DNA of 64,000 bases from NCBI GenBank assembly GCA_011634665.1, contig WAEK01000001.1:227001-291000 (forward strand). The letters are read 5' to 3'. The notes beneath the pieces are model-generated. The model did no database searches. It saw only the letters and a list, made by a program, of their open reading frames with translations, and had not been told where the DNA came from. Position numbers and translations under genes: made by a program. This document shows, one piece after another, positions 36,081 to 48,136 of this stretch (positions are counted from its first letter, which is position 1; each line of letters starts with the position of its first letter). This DNA comes from Mortierella sp. BCC40632. Lineage: Eukaryota; Mortierellomycota; Mortierellomycetes; Mortierellales; Mortierellaceae.

Positions 36081-37053
36081 TGTTGGTGTTCCAGGGAATG
36101 GGTGGTGAGAGAAGTGAGGGAAGAGTGGAGCAAAATGGTAGGGTGAGTGCAGGGCGGAGGCCAGAGGGGATAAACAAAGGGAAAGAGAAAGAGGAATAGG
36201 AAATCAAACAAGGCGAATCACAATGGGGTCGTTGTCAGGCACATAGTTGGTTGCAAGGGAGAGGTTTGAGGGTGTGGGGATCGGCGATGGGAGCAAGGGA
36301 GAAGAGGATCAAGGTCGGCAGGCAATGGATAGTTATAGAAAAGCCGGCAAAGCAGACAGGTAAGCAGGCAAAGAGGTCGAGTCGGCGAGAAGGACAAAAG
36401 TGGAAAAGCAAGGAGGTTCATATAAATAGCGGGCGGGGCCGCAATACATAAAAGAGATGTTGGTGCAAGGAGAGCGTTTTGGTAGTTCCCGTTATCGTAA
36501 CAAAGACACAGGCAGCAGCAGGGTCAGGAACGGGTTGCCAATGGGGAATATAGGATGGAGATGAGCCGTGATGATATCAGTCAGGACGGAGCAGCGCGGG
36601 GCCAAACAGAGGTGTGTAGAGAGGACATCCAAGGGAAGCCACGCATGGTAGAGTGCACCCAGACGAGTAGAATGCGAGAGAAGAGACCAAAACAGGAGAG
36701 GAGAGGAAAGAGAGGACGATCATGCTGTTAGTATATCTCTCTCTTTCTCTTGCAATACAAAAGCCAAAGGCGTTCGGATCCCAAAGGAACAAAAAAAAAA
36801 AAAAAAAGAGGACAACCCCTGAGATAAAAAAAAAAAGTGGCTCGAGACGCGATGTAGATTCACAACCACCCATGACACGAGCCTCTCAGCAAAGCATGAG
36901 GAAAAAAAAATAAATGGATGGAGGTACGATGCAGAGTTGAGAGTGACTAGAACGCGGTGAATCGCAGCATTGACCGTCTGGTATTGGGCTTGGTCCAGAT
37001 TGCGAGAGGATTACTGCTTCGGCCTGTCGGCCGTGCGCTTAGCCTGTCCTTTT

Positions 37054-37123
<70 letters not shown>

Positions 37124-37440
37124 CCTATATACTCCACGAGGCCCGGTGGTGCAGCTCTCGTACTCTGTCCAATCTGGAACAATAGTTCCACGCGCTGCAG
37201 AGTTTTCGCGCCTGTCGGAAGCCTCCATTGCCGCTTCTCTCTCTCTCTCTCTCTCAAAACACCGTTGTCCCAGACCGGAAAGGCGCTTTGTGCCCGTTCC
37301 GTTCCACGTGCGTCTCGACAGAGAGAAAACGCCATACGGGAAAGTGTGAAAAGAGAAAGAGAAATGTGGCCCGTTCCTCTCACGCACGCCCCAAAGAACG
37401 GAGCACTGCTACCAGAGCGCAAGGAGAAAAGATACCCAAT

Positions 37441-37443
37441 GCA

Positions 37444-37526
<83 letters not shown>
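37441..37526. repeat. (GAAA)n microsatellite
   Basis: About 20 perfect GAAA units. Confidence 0.95.
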
Positions 37527-38776
37527 GTCATTGTAGAGTCGCTCCTTACCTGGGAGGTGCTTGGGACATTATAGCGATCAGAAGGTGGATTCGAGTGATT
37601 CGTGCGGTTTAAATCGGGCCGATGCGGAAGGGGCGTAAAGTCTAGTATCGATTGAAGAGCATTGAGAGGAGAATGGGACAGAAAGAAGATGAATATCCGG
37701 AGCTAAGAATCAAGGGAGCACCATGCCAGACGATGAGTCTAGCCAATGTCTCATGGCAAGTGTGCAAGGATCGGATAGAGAAACAGGGCGTGGGGACACA
37801 TCCGCCCTTGTTGCTGCCTCGTTGCAATGTGCATATCTCTGCTTCCGCCTCCCTGCCCGTCTCTGCTCTCTCCTTTGCTCGACTTGTAGAGTCGGAGAGG
37901 GTTTGATGGGGACATGCAGAACGCAGAGAGAAAGAGTGAAAATATTCTGCCATTCGAGCGAGCGAGTAAGCAAGAAGCAGGGGGTGCTAGCAAGGGCACA
38001 GACAAGGGTCAAGAAGGACGATGTCGAGATTGCGAGGAGAAGGGCAATAAATCCTGGGGGACGGAGAGGGGGAGTTATGAAGGATGGTGGGAATGGAGAC
38101 AGGAGGAATGGATCGACTGTGGCGATGATGGGCAACGGCCGTGGGTGGGTGGGGGGAGAGTGAGAGAGTGAGAGAGAGACGCACTTTTTTGCAGAGGACA
38201 AGGAGTGATGTTCGACTGTGGGGAGAGAGAGGAAGAGAGGAAGAGAGGAAGAGAGAGAGAGAGAGAGAGAGAATGAAGGTAACGTGAGCAAAGGGGCGGG
38301 TGTGCAAAGACCGATGATTGATGATTTATGATGTGGTCAGAAGGAGAGGATGGAGGAGAGTGAGAGAAAGAGAAAGAGATGAGCTGCCACAACAACAACA
38401 ACAACAAACAAACGGCAGCATTTAATAAACCGCGAGAGCAAAGATTGAGAAAAAATTACCGATGCGTGCCAGGCAAAAACGGGGACCAGGGGGGTAAAAG
38501 AGCGGATTTGATATTAACCGAGCGGGATTTTAGGCAGAGCAGAGAGACGAGTCCGAAAGCAGGAATGAAGCAGAGGCTTTATGGAGACCGGGGAGGAGGA
38601 AGAGGAGGATTAAATGATGATGAGGGAAGGGCCGGGAAGGGAAGGGAAGGATGGCGATGGGGGGATGATGAAACAAATGATTGGATTGATGATGAAGAGG
38701 AGCGATTATTTACGAGCGAACGGTTTGTTTTTTTGAGGAGTTTATATTTGAGTGAGCATGAGCCGAGATTAAGAGA

Positions 38777-38832
38777 GATATATATATATATATATAAGAG
38801 ATAAATTTTAGAGATGAAGAAAATATAAAGAG

Positions 38833-38911
<79 letters not shown>

Positions 38912-38920
38912 TATATAGAG

Positions 38921-38990
<70 letters not shown>
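38777..38990. repeat. Compound (TA)n/(GA)n array
   Basis: Three TA blocks (38777-38796, about 38836-38909, about 38927-38962) separated by short GA-containing segments, then a GA block. The TA parts can extrude as cruciform DNA and are likely polymorphic. Confidence 0.95.
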
Positions 38991-38993
<3 letters not shown>

Positions 38994-39266
38994 AGAGAGA
39001 AAAAAGAGTGAGACAGACGAGGATGAGATGGGACGGAATGGGGAAGAAAGGAATCGAGTCGAGTGCAGCCGCCGGGGTTATTTTTTCTCTCTCTCACTCA
39101 CTCACTCTCACACTCTCACTCTTTCACTTCGCCATTCTTTTTTATTCATTTCATCCACCGCGCACATGACCCTTCATCGTTCTGCCATAATTGCTCCTAT
39201 TCATCCTTTTCGTCTGCGCTTTTGCCTCTACCTTTGTTCCTTCTCTCTCCTTCTCTCTCCTTCTCT

Positions 39267-39299
<33 letters not shown>

Positions 39300-39315
39300 T
39301 CTGTCTATCTCTTTA

Positions 39316-39347
<32 letters not shown>

Positions 39348-40322
39348 ATGTCCGCAGCTTGTTGCAGACCTGAGGCATTAATGGTAGCAATGGGACAGAT
39401 CCACCCGCAGATAGTGGCCAGTTGCTCCCATGTCCTCTACCGGTCCCGCTGCGTGTTACTCGTTCCTCCCACTCTAGCATAACATGAAAGGTATGCAGAC
39501 ATGTCGCCCGGAGAGGCCAGGACCGGGACTGCTGCACTCGCCAGGGCCCTGGTACGACGAACCAGCACAGCTCAGCTACCTATCTGAAATAGAAATGCAT
39601 GTCGCCCCGTCCCCCTTGTCCTCTTGTAATAGACTCCGCACAATCCTTGCCCATGGTATGAGCAAATGCAATGCACCTCTTTCCAGGACGGAGGAAACAG
39701 AAAAAAAAAAAAAAAAAAAAAAAAAAGACATACGGGCCTAGGCAAGACATGCAGAGAGAACAAGGACGAACAGGGGGACTACTGACACTGTACAGACTCG
39801 CTCGACTCGAGCGAGTCATCGTGCATGTCCGACCCATGTCTATCCGGGAGGAAAGAGGAAGTGACCTTCGAGAAATAGGCAAAAGGTCAGGAATCAAGGA
39901 GGATAGAAACAGGGACTACTTGACGACATGTCATAGCTCGCAAAAAATAAAAAAAAAAAAAAGTGGTAGGCACAATGGAACACCGTCAGAAGCCAAGGTC
40001 TGATGTCGCCTGCAGGAAAGGAGAAAGAAGCCAAGTAGCCTGTGGCACCATGAACTCTCTGATTACAGAGTACGAGTGCATGGATATTCTGTCTGTGCTT
40101 ATTTGTACGAGGTATCCTGTTACTTCTTTCCATGGACCTTGCGCGACAACGGGATGCGAGATACTACTTACTTCCGTGGTCATGTGATCAACAAGCCACC
40201 GAGTCCGTGATGTTCGGAGCAAGTCAAATGCTGAGAAAGGGTGGATGGAGGCCGATCTCACTCTCCTTCTCCCCACTCTACCGCCGCCCCTTTCCATCCA
40301 TCCATCCTTCACAGTCTTTGCC

Positions 40323-41413
40323 ATGCTGAAGTCGACAGGCGTCTCTAAGGGTAATACCTCAACTCTGCAGGCATAGATGCGCCACCTCATTCACAACCGA
40401 GGTGCATATGTGTATTTCCGGCACCTCGGCAGTCTCAGGATGCTCGGTCTTCGGATTTTCTGTTGGACACGCAGATCATGACTCTCTTCGGATGATCCGG
40501 TTTTCTCACACTACGTTATCCGAAAAGGAATTCCTACAAGATCTCAGTCGCGGAGCTCCTCTGCTTCGGTGTATTCGTCTCGCATCTGGATCATCTGGAG
40601 ACGACAACCCCTTCACGGTCTTCTCTCATACACACTCACACTCACACGCTCCCCCCGACAACAGACTTTCCCGAACTTCCGAAGGAGAGAGAAAGAGAGA
40701 GCCTCGGAGCAAGAGAAATTTTAGTGGTCAGATGCTAACCGTGTGTGTGTGTTTTCTTTTTTCTTCTTCTTCATTCCTCACTTTCATCTTCTCGCATCCT
40801 TGTGATCTCGGCGTTTCACGACCATCATGATGCTTTGACCGCTCTCTGTCTGCTGGCGACTCCACTCAACAACATCTACTCCTCGCCCTTCCTCAATCTT
40901 GCTCGATTTCGCGCCTTTCTCTCTATTTTTATTTTTTTTTTTATTTTTTTTTTAAAAAAACCTTTTTGCAGCCATCCTGGCCAGCACGCGTCAGAGCAAC
41001 TTGCTTGCCAAGTCTGCCATCCGTGCCTTTGCCACTGCTGCCCCCTCCAACCCTGTCGTTCCCCCTGCCCGCACATCCTTCGGCAACTTGAGCGACGAGG
41101 ACCGTATCTTCACCAACATCTACAGTCGCCATGACTACAAGCTCGCTGGCGCTCTTAAGCGTGGCGACTGGTACAAGACCAAGGAGATTTTGCTCAAGGG
41201 TCACGACTGGATCCTTAACGAAATGAAGGAGTCTGGTCTTCGTGGTCGTGGTGGTGCCGGTTTCCCCTCTGGTTTGAAGTGGAGCTTCATGAACAAGCCC
41301 TTGGATGGCCGGTAAGTCTGCAGCAGTTTGAGCTTTTCTAGGTCTGACACAGAGAGAAAGAAAATCGACTCTGGAACGAATATTTTTTTTTTAAAAAAAA
41401 AAAAAAAAAAAAA

Positions 41414-41453
<40 letters not shown>

Positions 41454-43018
41454 CCTCGGAGGCATTGTATCAGTTATGGCTAGACAGGCGATCCTAAGGA
41501 TATATTTCAACTAGGACTTAATCACGCAGGAATGTACCCTGAATGAAGTCCTGGCGAATCCACGGATGTTAACAAACCTTTTGCTTTTTACTCTTGATTT
41601 GTCTCAATTGACTCTAGTCCTCGCTACTTGGTCGTCAACGCTGATGAGGGAGAGCCTGGTACCTGCAAGGATCGTGAGATCATGCGTGGTGACCCCCACA
41701 AGTTGATTGAGGGATGCTTGGTTGCCGGACGCGCCATGAACGCCAATGCTGGTATGTTTAAAAAAAATTATCTAAATCATAGCGACTGATCAATACTATC
41801 AAACCACGCTCCAATGATTTATTAATTCGCGTCTTTTTACGCTTCTGTTCTTTCTTAGCTTATATCTATATCCGTGGAGAGTTCTACAACGAGGCCTCTA
41901 ACCTTCAGACTGCCATCAACGAGGCTTACAAGGAAGGATTGATCGGCAAGAATGCTTGCGGTTCTGGATACGATTTCGATGTTTACATTCACCGTGGTGC
42001 TGGAGCCTACATTTGTGGTGAGGAGACTGCTTTGATCGAGTCCATTGAAGGAAAGGCTGGCAAGCCCCGCCTGAAGCCCCCATTCCCCGCTGATGTCGGT
42101 CTCTTTGGCTGCCCCACCACCGTCGCCAACGTTGAGACGGTCGCTGTCGCCCCTACGATCTTGAGACGCGGTGGAAAGTGGTTCGCCGGTTTCGGTCGCC
42201 CCCGTAACGCTGGTACAAAGCTTTTCTGTATCTCGGGACACGTCAACAACCCCTGCACGGTCGAGGAGGAGATGTCGATCCCACTCAAGGAGTTGATCGA
42301 GAAGCACTGCGGTGGTGTCAAGGGAGGCTGGGACAACCTTTTGGGAATCATTCCCGGAGGCTCTTCCGTCCCCGTTCTTCCCCGTCAAATTTGCGACGAT
42401 GTTCTGTAAGTCTCATTGCTGGTTCTGGTTTTGTTTACAATGGCCTTGATCTCCATGCTCAGTGTCAATATGCTGTTCAGGCATCTATGCGATACTTACT
42501 GAAACTTGCTGTTGATGAATCTGAATAGGATGGACTTTGATGCTCTCCGTGATGTCCAGTCAGGTCTTGGTACTGCTGCCGTCATTGTTATGGACAAGTC
42601 GACCGACATTGTTCAGGCTATCTCGCGTCTCGCTGCATTCTACAGGCACGAGTCTTGCGGTCAGTGCACCCCTTGCCGTGAGGGTACCACATGGTTGGCC
42701 AACATGATGACACGTTTCGAGAACGGACAGGCCCGTCCTCGTGAGATTGACATGATTGAGGAGCTCTCGCGCGAGATTGAGGGACACACAATTTGCGCTT
42801 TGGGTGATGCCGCTGCATGGCCCGTTCAGGTAAAGCCCCACATCCAGTTGTGCAACCAATGTTTTCTTTCTTTTTGTCATTAGTACAAGTGACGAATACT
42901 GACTTTCTCTTTCTCTACTTCTATGTATTACTTTCAGGGTTTGATCCGTCACTTCCGTCCAGAATTGGAGGCTCGTATGGCTCAGTTCAGGCAGGAGGCT
43001 CAGGCTGCCCAGGCTTAA
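40323..43018 (+). CDS. NDUFV1: NADH:ubiquinone oxidoreductase 51-kDa subunit (NDUFV1), 476 aa
   Basis: The complex I subunit that oxidises NADH, on the matrix arm. Exons: 40323-40350, 40972-41311, 41618-41751, 41859-42405, 42529-42829 and 42938-43018; all phases match. The second exon has no Met, so the start must be upstream. The ATG at 40323 gives MLKSTGVSK, then a good donor (GG|GTAATA) in the right phase, producing a basic, Ser/Ala-rich mitochondrial presequence ([19 protein letters not shown]). Mature part: glycine-rich FMN/NADH region ([44 protein letters not shown]) and the 4Fe-4S (N3) ligands in SCGQCTPC plus the Cys of HTICALGD. Length is normal for the family. Confidence 0.96.
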
Positions 43019-43073
43019 ATCAACCTCATGGGAAACAAGCGACGCATATACTCCATCTTCCGCCATTCACTCC

Positions 43074-43119
<46 letters not shown>

Positions 43120-43413
43120 ATTTTCTCCGTTCCGTTGTCATTCCTTTAAATAGCAGTCTGCCTCCAACAACCCTTACAGACATTTTTTTCTTTTTCTTTT
43201 TTTTTTTTTTCCCCTCCCCACCCACCTCTCTGTTTTTTCTTACCTCTGAACCTCTCTGACCAAATCGATAATGACGCTGTAAAGAGTGACTCGAAGCACA
43301 AACATGCATTTGTAGCCGATAGAGCTGCGAGCATTAAAACATATCCTTTAGAAGTACAAAAAAAAAAAAAAAAATCTTGCGAGCTTTCTGTTTGTATTTT
43401 TTTTCTTTTCTTT
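43019..43413. other. Convergent 3' spacer
   Basis: About 400 bases between the NDUFV1 stop and the AlkB-like stop. It contains a CT tract (43076-43117), a T-rich stretch and an A17 run near 43358-43374. Nothing else seen. Confidence 0.5.
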
Positions 43414-45561
43414 CTACGCAGGGTTCCCTGCTTCAGGAAGTTCCTGAGTTCTATCATTGGGCGGTACTAACATCTCGTCCTCTTCACTGAAAGGATCTTC
43501 CTTCCAAGTCAATTCATCTCTGATCATCGCTTCTATGTCATCCTCATTATCCATCTCTCTTAACACAGTACCACGTTCCAACTCGTTCAAATCCTGTTCT
43601 AGAGTTGATTCACGCTTTAAAGCAATGCCTGATGTGGCCATGGTCGAGGAGGAGGCAGTTGTAGTCGCGGACGAAATGTTGGTCCTCAGTGTTGTTGCTG
43701 TTGCTGTTGTTGGAGATTTCTTTAGTCCAAACTTTTCTTCCATGTCCACCCAATGAAACTCGCCACAGGTCTTGCCTTCATGGGATCCTGCGGCATAACA
43801 CATGTAAAAATATCGACCATAGTTGGCCTTGTTCTTGAAGACACATCTCAAGACCATGGCAACTCCACATCGGCAGACAGGGGTGTCTTCCGGAGAAAAG
43901 CCCTCTCGTCGAAGTCTATAGGTGATATTGATCCGTGCTGTCCCGCTATAAAGAGAGTCAAAGTATGAATGCATAGAGATACAGAATGAGAACGGGCCAG
44001 TAAGAAGAGGAATCTTTCTCTGGACAAGAGAACGCTTGCTATATTAAAAGTTGTGAACAGACCTGATAGGGTGTGGTGTGACCGTGGGCACTGGGGGTAC
44101 TTCGTGTTTCCACTCTTCTTGCTATTCAACAAAAGCAAGGCAAGCAAAGTTAACAAGAAAGGTTGAACTCCTAGATCTCTCCCTCCCCTCCCCCTCCCCC
44201 AAAGAAGCATGAGGGTGTAAATGACTTTTACCATCGGTGGCCACATAATACAGAGGCTATTGTGAGGTAACGAGATACTGATGAGCTGACCTGCCGTATC
44301 TGGGCGTTTCGCATCTGGGATCACTTTTCGTATTCGAAAGAAGCGAGTCGCCCCCAAAGTCAAGGAAGCAATCGTAGGCCGAGGACCGAGATAGGTCAAC
44401 TTGTCTGCATGCCAGCCTACAGATTCTTTTGAATGGGCATAGTGATTGACAGCTGCTACATTGCAATCCCAATCCCCTTGGATCTCGTATGGGTGTCTAT
44501 GGCATGACCACTCGGTTTTGTTTAGAACAGAGAACAGAGAATGATGACAAAAACGAACCTTTTTTTTTTTTTTTTTTTTTTTTTTGGTACACATGGACTC
44601 TGCTCTCTCTCTCTCTTTTTGTTCCTTACATGTCACGGGTTTTTCGAAGATCATTGACAATCTTGCGAACCACTTCCTTGGCTTCATTCATCTCTGGAAG
44701 AAACCGTCTTGGCGGCTCCTGCTGCCGACCGTTATAAGTCCACCCAGAGACCTCCTCCATATCGTCCTCTCGTTCTGCAAAGTAACTAGTCTTGTGAGGA
44801 GAGGTGACCATGCGTTCAAAGAGCCACCACCGATTCCTAGACCAGGTCTCCGAGTCTTTGAGCATGACCTTGAGCAGTCTACTGGCCAAATCCTTGTCAA
44901 GAACATTAAATATCAAAGTGCATGGACAGTGCGTAGCCACATCTTCAGGACGGTAGAGGATCAATGGCCGGGGTTTTGAGGCCGCCAAAGACGAAGAGGC
45001 AATTGACTCGTCCAAAGACTCCTTCCAGCGGAGGCGGTCATTCAGAGAAGGCAGAGCTGGGTCGGAGGACATAGAGTAAGGGTCTTCGAGAGAATTTGAA
45101 GTGGAGCCTGAGAACAATGATAAAGAAGGTTGTGAAGACATGGGTAAAAACGCAGAGAGTCGGGGCTGGACCAGCTTTTGCTTCTTTCTGGGCAGATTAT
45201 CTAGTTCTCTAGGACTGGTGTTTCCTCGGGAAAGGCTAGTTTGGCTGTTGCTCGGACTATGGACTTGAGCACTCGAGTTGATCGGTTCTGAGGTCTGATT
45301 GCGGCTCAGAATAAGGGGTATAGCCAGCTCGAGATCACCTTTTGTAGAGTGCAAAGCCTGAAGCAGCACTTCCTCTGGCGTGGACTCAAAGATGGAGATT
45401 AAGGTGGCCAGTTTAAAATCCATAGTCTCTTCCTCCTCGTTCCCATTGCTGTGAACCCCTGTGTGGGCACTGGTTATGCTAGCGTCCTTTGGAAACGGGG
45501 TCTTGTTACTCAGTAGGGTCGAACGAAACTGCCATTCATGCTGACTGGGTTGTTGTGCCAT
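43414..45561 (-). CDS. AlkB-family 2-oxoglutarate/Fe(II) dioxygenase with CUE and GRF domains, 595 aa
   Basis: Probable nucleic-acid alkylation repair demethylase. Exons 44630-45561, 44232-44496, 44063-44121 and 43414-43945; phases match. Order: CUE-type ubiquitin-binding motif about 48-90 (FKLATLISIFESTPEEVLLQ and LHSTKGDLELAIPLIL); a basic PCNA-like/linker region (KKQKLVQPRLSAFLP); AlkB core about 200-440 with HxD iron ligands in GWHADKLTYLGPRPTIASLT, the distal His in EEWKHEVP, and the 2OG-binding Arg in RINITYRLRR; a GRF-type zinc finger about 435-485 (CRCG...CVFKNKANYGRYFYMC...CGEFHWVD); an acidic tail. An upstream in-frame Met at 45696 would add a Lys-rich low-complexity leader encoded by a repeat, so I prefer 45561. 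The closest animal proteins would be ALKBH2/3, but those lack the CUE and GRF parts. Confidence 0.9.
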
Positions 45562-46213
45562 TATTTTTAGCCCTTTTTTTTTTTTTCTTTCTTTCTTTCT
45601 TTCTTTCTTTCGTTCTCTCGTCGGATCCACTATTAAGAGATGATGCTGATGCCTGAATTGTGAAGGTGGATGGATGAAATGGAAGGAAGGGCTCACTTTT
45701 GAATCGGTACGCCACCAAAAAAAAAAAAAAAAAAAATCGTCCTCTCAACTGTTCACGCCGCAGCCCTGCATTTCCTCCGCGAGAGCAGTCTCAGACCGGT
45801 GCATCAATGCAGGCATCGGTACAGTCCTAGGAGAGGAGCCTTTGTCGCAAAAGTCTGGAGGACAAGACACACGGTCTTGATGGCATCTGGGAATGATTGA
45901 GCTGTATCGCACACGTGTGGAAGGGGCTGTGCGCAAGAGCTTGACCTCGTGGATTGTGGGACAAGGAGGCGCGTCAAGGGTCTTTTTTTTTTTTTTTTGA
46001 GTCCCGTGTGGCTGCTACTTCCAGCGGGACTGCTTGCATAGACATGCTGAAACGGTTGCCCGAGTCCCACGGCCTCATTCGCTTTCTTTCCATCGAATCG
46101 GATCCGAGTCGCTCGACTTGAATAAGCTAGACTCCATTGGATCCATCCTTCTCATCTCCGGGCTGCCGTCCATCATTTGCCTGCCCGTCACCACGCCCTA
46201 GCCAACGAATGCC
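45562..46213. other. Divergent promoter region, AlkB-like gene and kinase gene
   Basis: About 650 bases with a GAAA-type tract (minus strand) just upstream of the AlkB-like start, an A20 run (45718-45737) and a T16 run near 45984-45999. No gene was recognised. Confidence 0.5.
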
Positions 46214-48136
46214 ATGCATCTCCCAGCAAGAATCCCCGCAATGCGAACACGTCTTAGCAACGCTAGTTGCTGGGGCTTTCGTAGCCAACAGCCAACACTG
46301 TTGCTGTCCCTACAGTCTCCTCGGCTCTCTACAATGAAGAGCACTATTGCAACTCTGTCAACCCGTTCTTATTCAGTGTTACCTGGAATCCGAGCCAGAA
46401 ACGGCTATCTTTCATCGGGATCTCTTTTGTTCGCACGCTCTACCGTTCCAGAGAACGACCGTCACTTAATATCACTTGCAAGTGGAATTCCTTCGGTTCG
46501 CATCAATACAGCAAGGCATTACTCATCACCCAGGCAACAGTTCTACCTGAACAGGATCTTGGACCCATATGTCCAACAAGCTGTCAGTCCCATTACGCTG
46601 CGTCAGTTAGTCGTCTTTGGTCGGAACATGCAGCCGGATAAACTCCTCAAGTCGGCCAACTATGTCCGGAAGGAGCTCCCGATCCGACTGGCACATCGTA
46701 TTCGTGACTTTCAGAATTTACCCTTTATCGTTGGGACCAATCCACATATCGAACAGGTCTATGATCTATACTGGCAAGGGTTCGATCGGATTCGACAAGT
46801 GCCCGAGATCAAAACGCTGGATGATAACGACCGGTTTTGTGAGCTAGTCAAGGGCTTGTTGAACGATCACTTGGTTGTTATCCCTCAGCTAGCGCTTGGA
46901 ATCATGGAGAGTGCCAAGCATCTGACACCTGAGCAAGTAGACAAATTCATGAACACCATGCTCCGGTCCAGGATCTCGCGTCGCGTCCTAGCAGAGCAAC
47001 ACATCTCCTTGACAGCCAACTTTAACTCGCCGAACTACATGATGACAGACCGCGGCTATATCGGCATTATCTACACACATTGCAACCCCAGAGAGATTGT
47101 CGAACGAACCGCCGTCCTCGCTGCAGAAACATGTAAACGACAGCTCCAATATGTTCAGCGTCCCGACTGGATCAAGTCTGGTCAGCTCGAGCCACCAAAG
47201 GTGTTGCTTGATGGGGATATTGATACCGAATTTGCTTATATCCCAGACCATATCGAGTATATTCTCTACGAACTCCTCAAGAATTCGATGCGCTTTGTCA
47301 TGCTTCGAGGCAAGATTAATCCCAAAACTGGAGAATTGCCGCCGATCCAAATCACGGTCTGTGAGGGAACAAACGATATTGTATTTAGAATCTCGGACCA
47401 AGGCGGAGGAATTCATCCGGATATGGAGGCCAACTTGTGGTCTTATTCACAGTCTGCAACACGGTTTGCTAATTTCGAAAAGGTCTCTAAAATGGCAGCA
47501 ACGGTTCAGGAGCAGATGGTCTCCCCCAGCAGAAGTGTCAATGCCGCCGGCCTCACCACCTCTCAACAACACAATGAACGGAAGAAAGAACAAAAGGAAC
47601 GTGGTATCCATGGAGATGCCATCACACCAACAGCCGCCTGGGATCGGCATCAAACGGAAATGGAGGTGATGAAACATCAGCAGGAGCAACGGACGCGGAA
47701 AATGAATAGTGGAGAGATAGACTTGGGATATGAGAGTGTGAGTGGAAGGCGTAACAGGAGTAGGAGACCGAGTGATGAGAATGTTGTCCTACCTCCACCA
47801 CCAGAGAGCCACAAGGATACAAAATCAGACCCATCACTTACACCAAGTCCATTTGCAGGACCAGACTCTGATGATTTCACAAAACCAACCAAAGCGGCTA
47901 CAACGAAGAGTGTTCCATTATGTGATCCGACGACTATGCATGAGGTATTAGAGCAACATCAACATGAGCAACAAGAAGATTTGGCAATGCATCTCGGTAT
48001 TGGATTACCGATGAGTCGAGTGTATGCAGAGTATTGGGGTGGTGACCTCAAGGTCTTTACAATGCATGGCTATGGTACAGATGCGTATGCAAGATTCTGT
48101 AAATTTGGAAATATTTATGAAAACTTTGATGTATAA
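46214..48136 (+). CDS. Mitochondrial branched-chain ketoacid/pyruvate dehydrogenase kinase-like protein, 640 aa
   Basis: Mitochondrial protein kinases of the GHKL fold phosphorylate the E1-alpha of 2-oxo acid dehydrogenases. One exon, unlike most neighbours. A basic, Ser-rich N-terminus fits a mitochondrial presequence (starts at residues 1, 10 or 41 are possible). The four-helix regulatory domain is about 100-300 (PIRLAHRIRDFQNLPFIVG; FCELVKGLLNDHL). ATP site: N-box ELLKNSMR, G1 box SDQGGGIH (about 393-400), G2 box GIGLPMSRVYAEYWGG (about 595). The C-terminal GTDAYARFCKFGNIYENFDV resembles BCKDK more than PDK. Oddity: about 195 residues lie between G1 and G2, where family members have about 45-50. 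The extra part is hydrophilic, with His/Gln/Lys/Pro-rich sequence and no introns, so it is probably a disordered expansion of the ATP lid. Substrate (BCKDH or PDH) is not decidable here. Confidence 0.9.
   Translation: MHLPARIPAMRTRLSNASCWGFRSQQPTLLLSLQSPRLSTMKSTIATLSTRSYSVLPGIRARNGYLSSGSLLFARSTVPENDRHLISLASGIPSVRINTARHYSSPRQQFYLNRILDPYVQQAVSPITLRQLVVFGRNMQPDKLLKSANYVRKELPIRLAHRIRDFQNLPFIVGTNPHIEQVYDLYWQGFDRIRQVPEIKTLDDNDRFCELVKGLLNDHLVVIPQLALGIMESAKHLTPEQVDKFMNTMLRSRISRRVLAEQHISLTANFNSPNYMMTDRGYIGIIYTHCNPREIVERTAVLAAETCKRQLQYVQRPDWIKSGQLEPPKVLLDGDIDTEFAYIPDHIEYILYELLKNSMRFVMLRGKINPKTGELPPIQITVCEGTNDIVFRISDQGGGIHPDMEANLWSYSQSATRFANFEKVSKMAATVQEQMVSPSRSVNAAGLTTSQQHNERKKEQKERGIHGDAITPTAAWDRHQTEMEVMKHQQEQRTRKMNSGEIDLGYESVSGRRNRSRRPSDENVVLPPPPESHKDTKSDPSLTPSPFAGPDSDDFTKPTKAATTKSVPLCDPTTMHEVLEQHQHEQQEDLAMHLGIGLPMSRVYAEYWGGDLKVFTMHGYGTDAYARFCKFGNIYENFDV

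Larger units (their letters stand above)
36081..40322. other. Repeat-rich divergent spacer between nudE and NDUFV1
   Basis: 4.2 kb without a supported gene. It is dominated by simple sequence: CT (37061-37120), GAAA (37441-37526), purine-rich strand 37900-38700, a compound TA/GA array (38777-38990), CT (39070-39130, 39310-39345) and an A26 run (39701-39726). Apparent proteins here consist of Ser-Leu, Arg-Glu, Ile-Tyr or Lys-Glu repeats. It should carry both divergent promoters. Confidence 0.6.

Noticed and set aside
38579..39097. 172-aa Ile/Tyr-rich protein
   Set aside because: Product of the TA/GA compound microsatellite.
45562..45696. N-terminal extension of the AlkB-like protein (RKKERKKERKK)
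   Set aside because: Encoded by a GAAA-type repeat directly upstream of a good Met; more likely 5' UTR.
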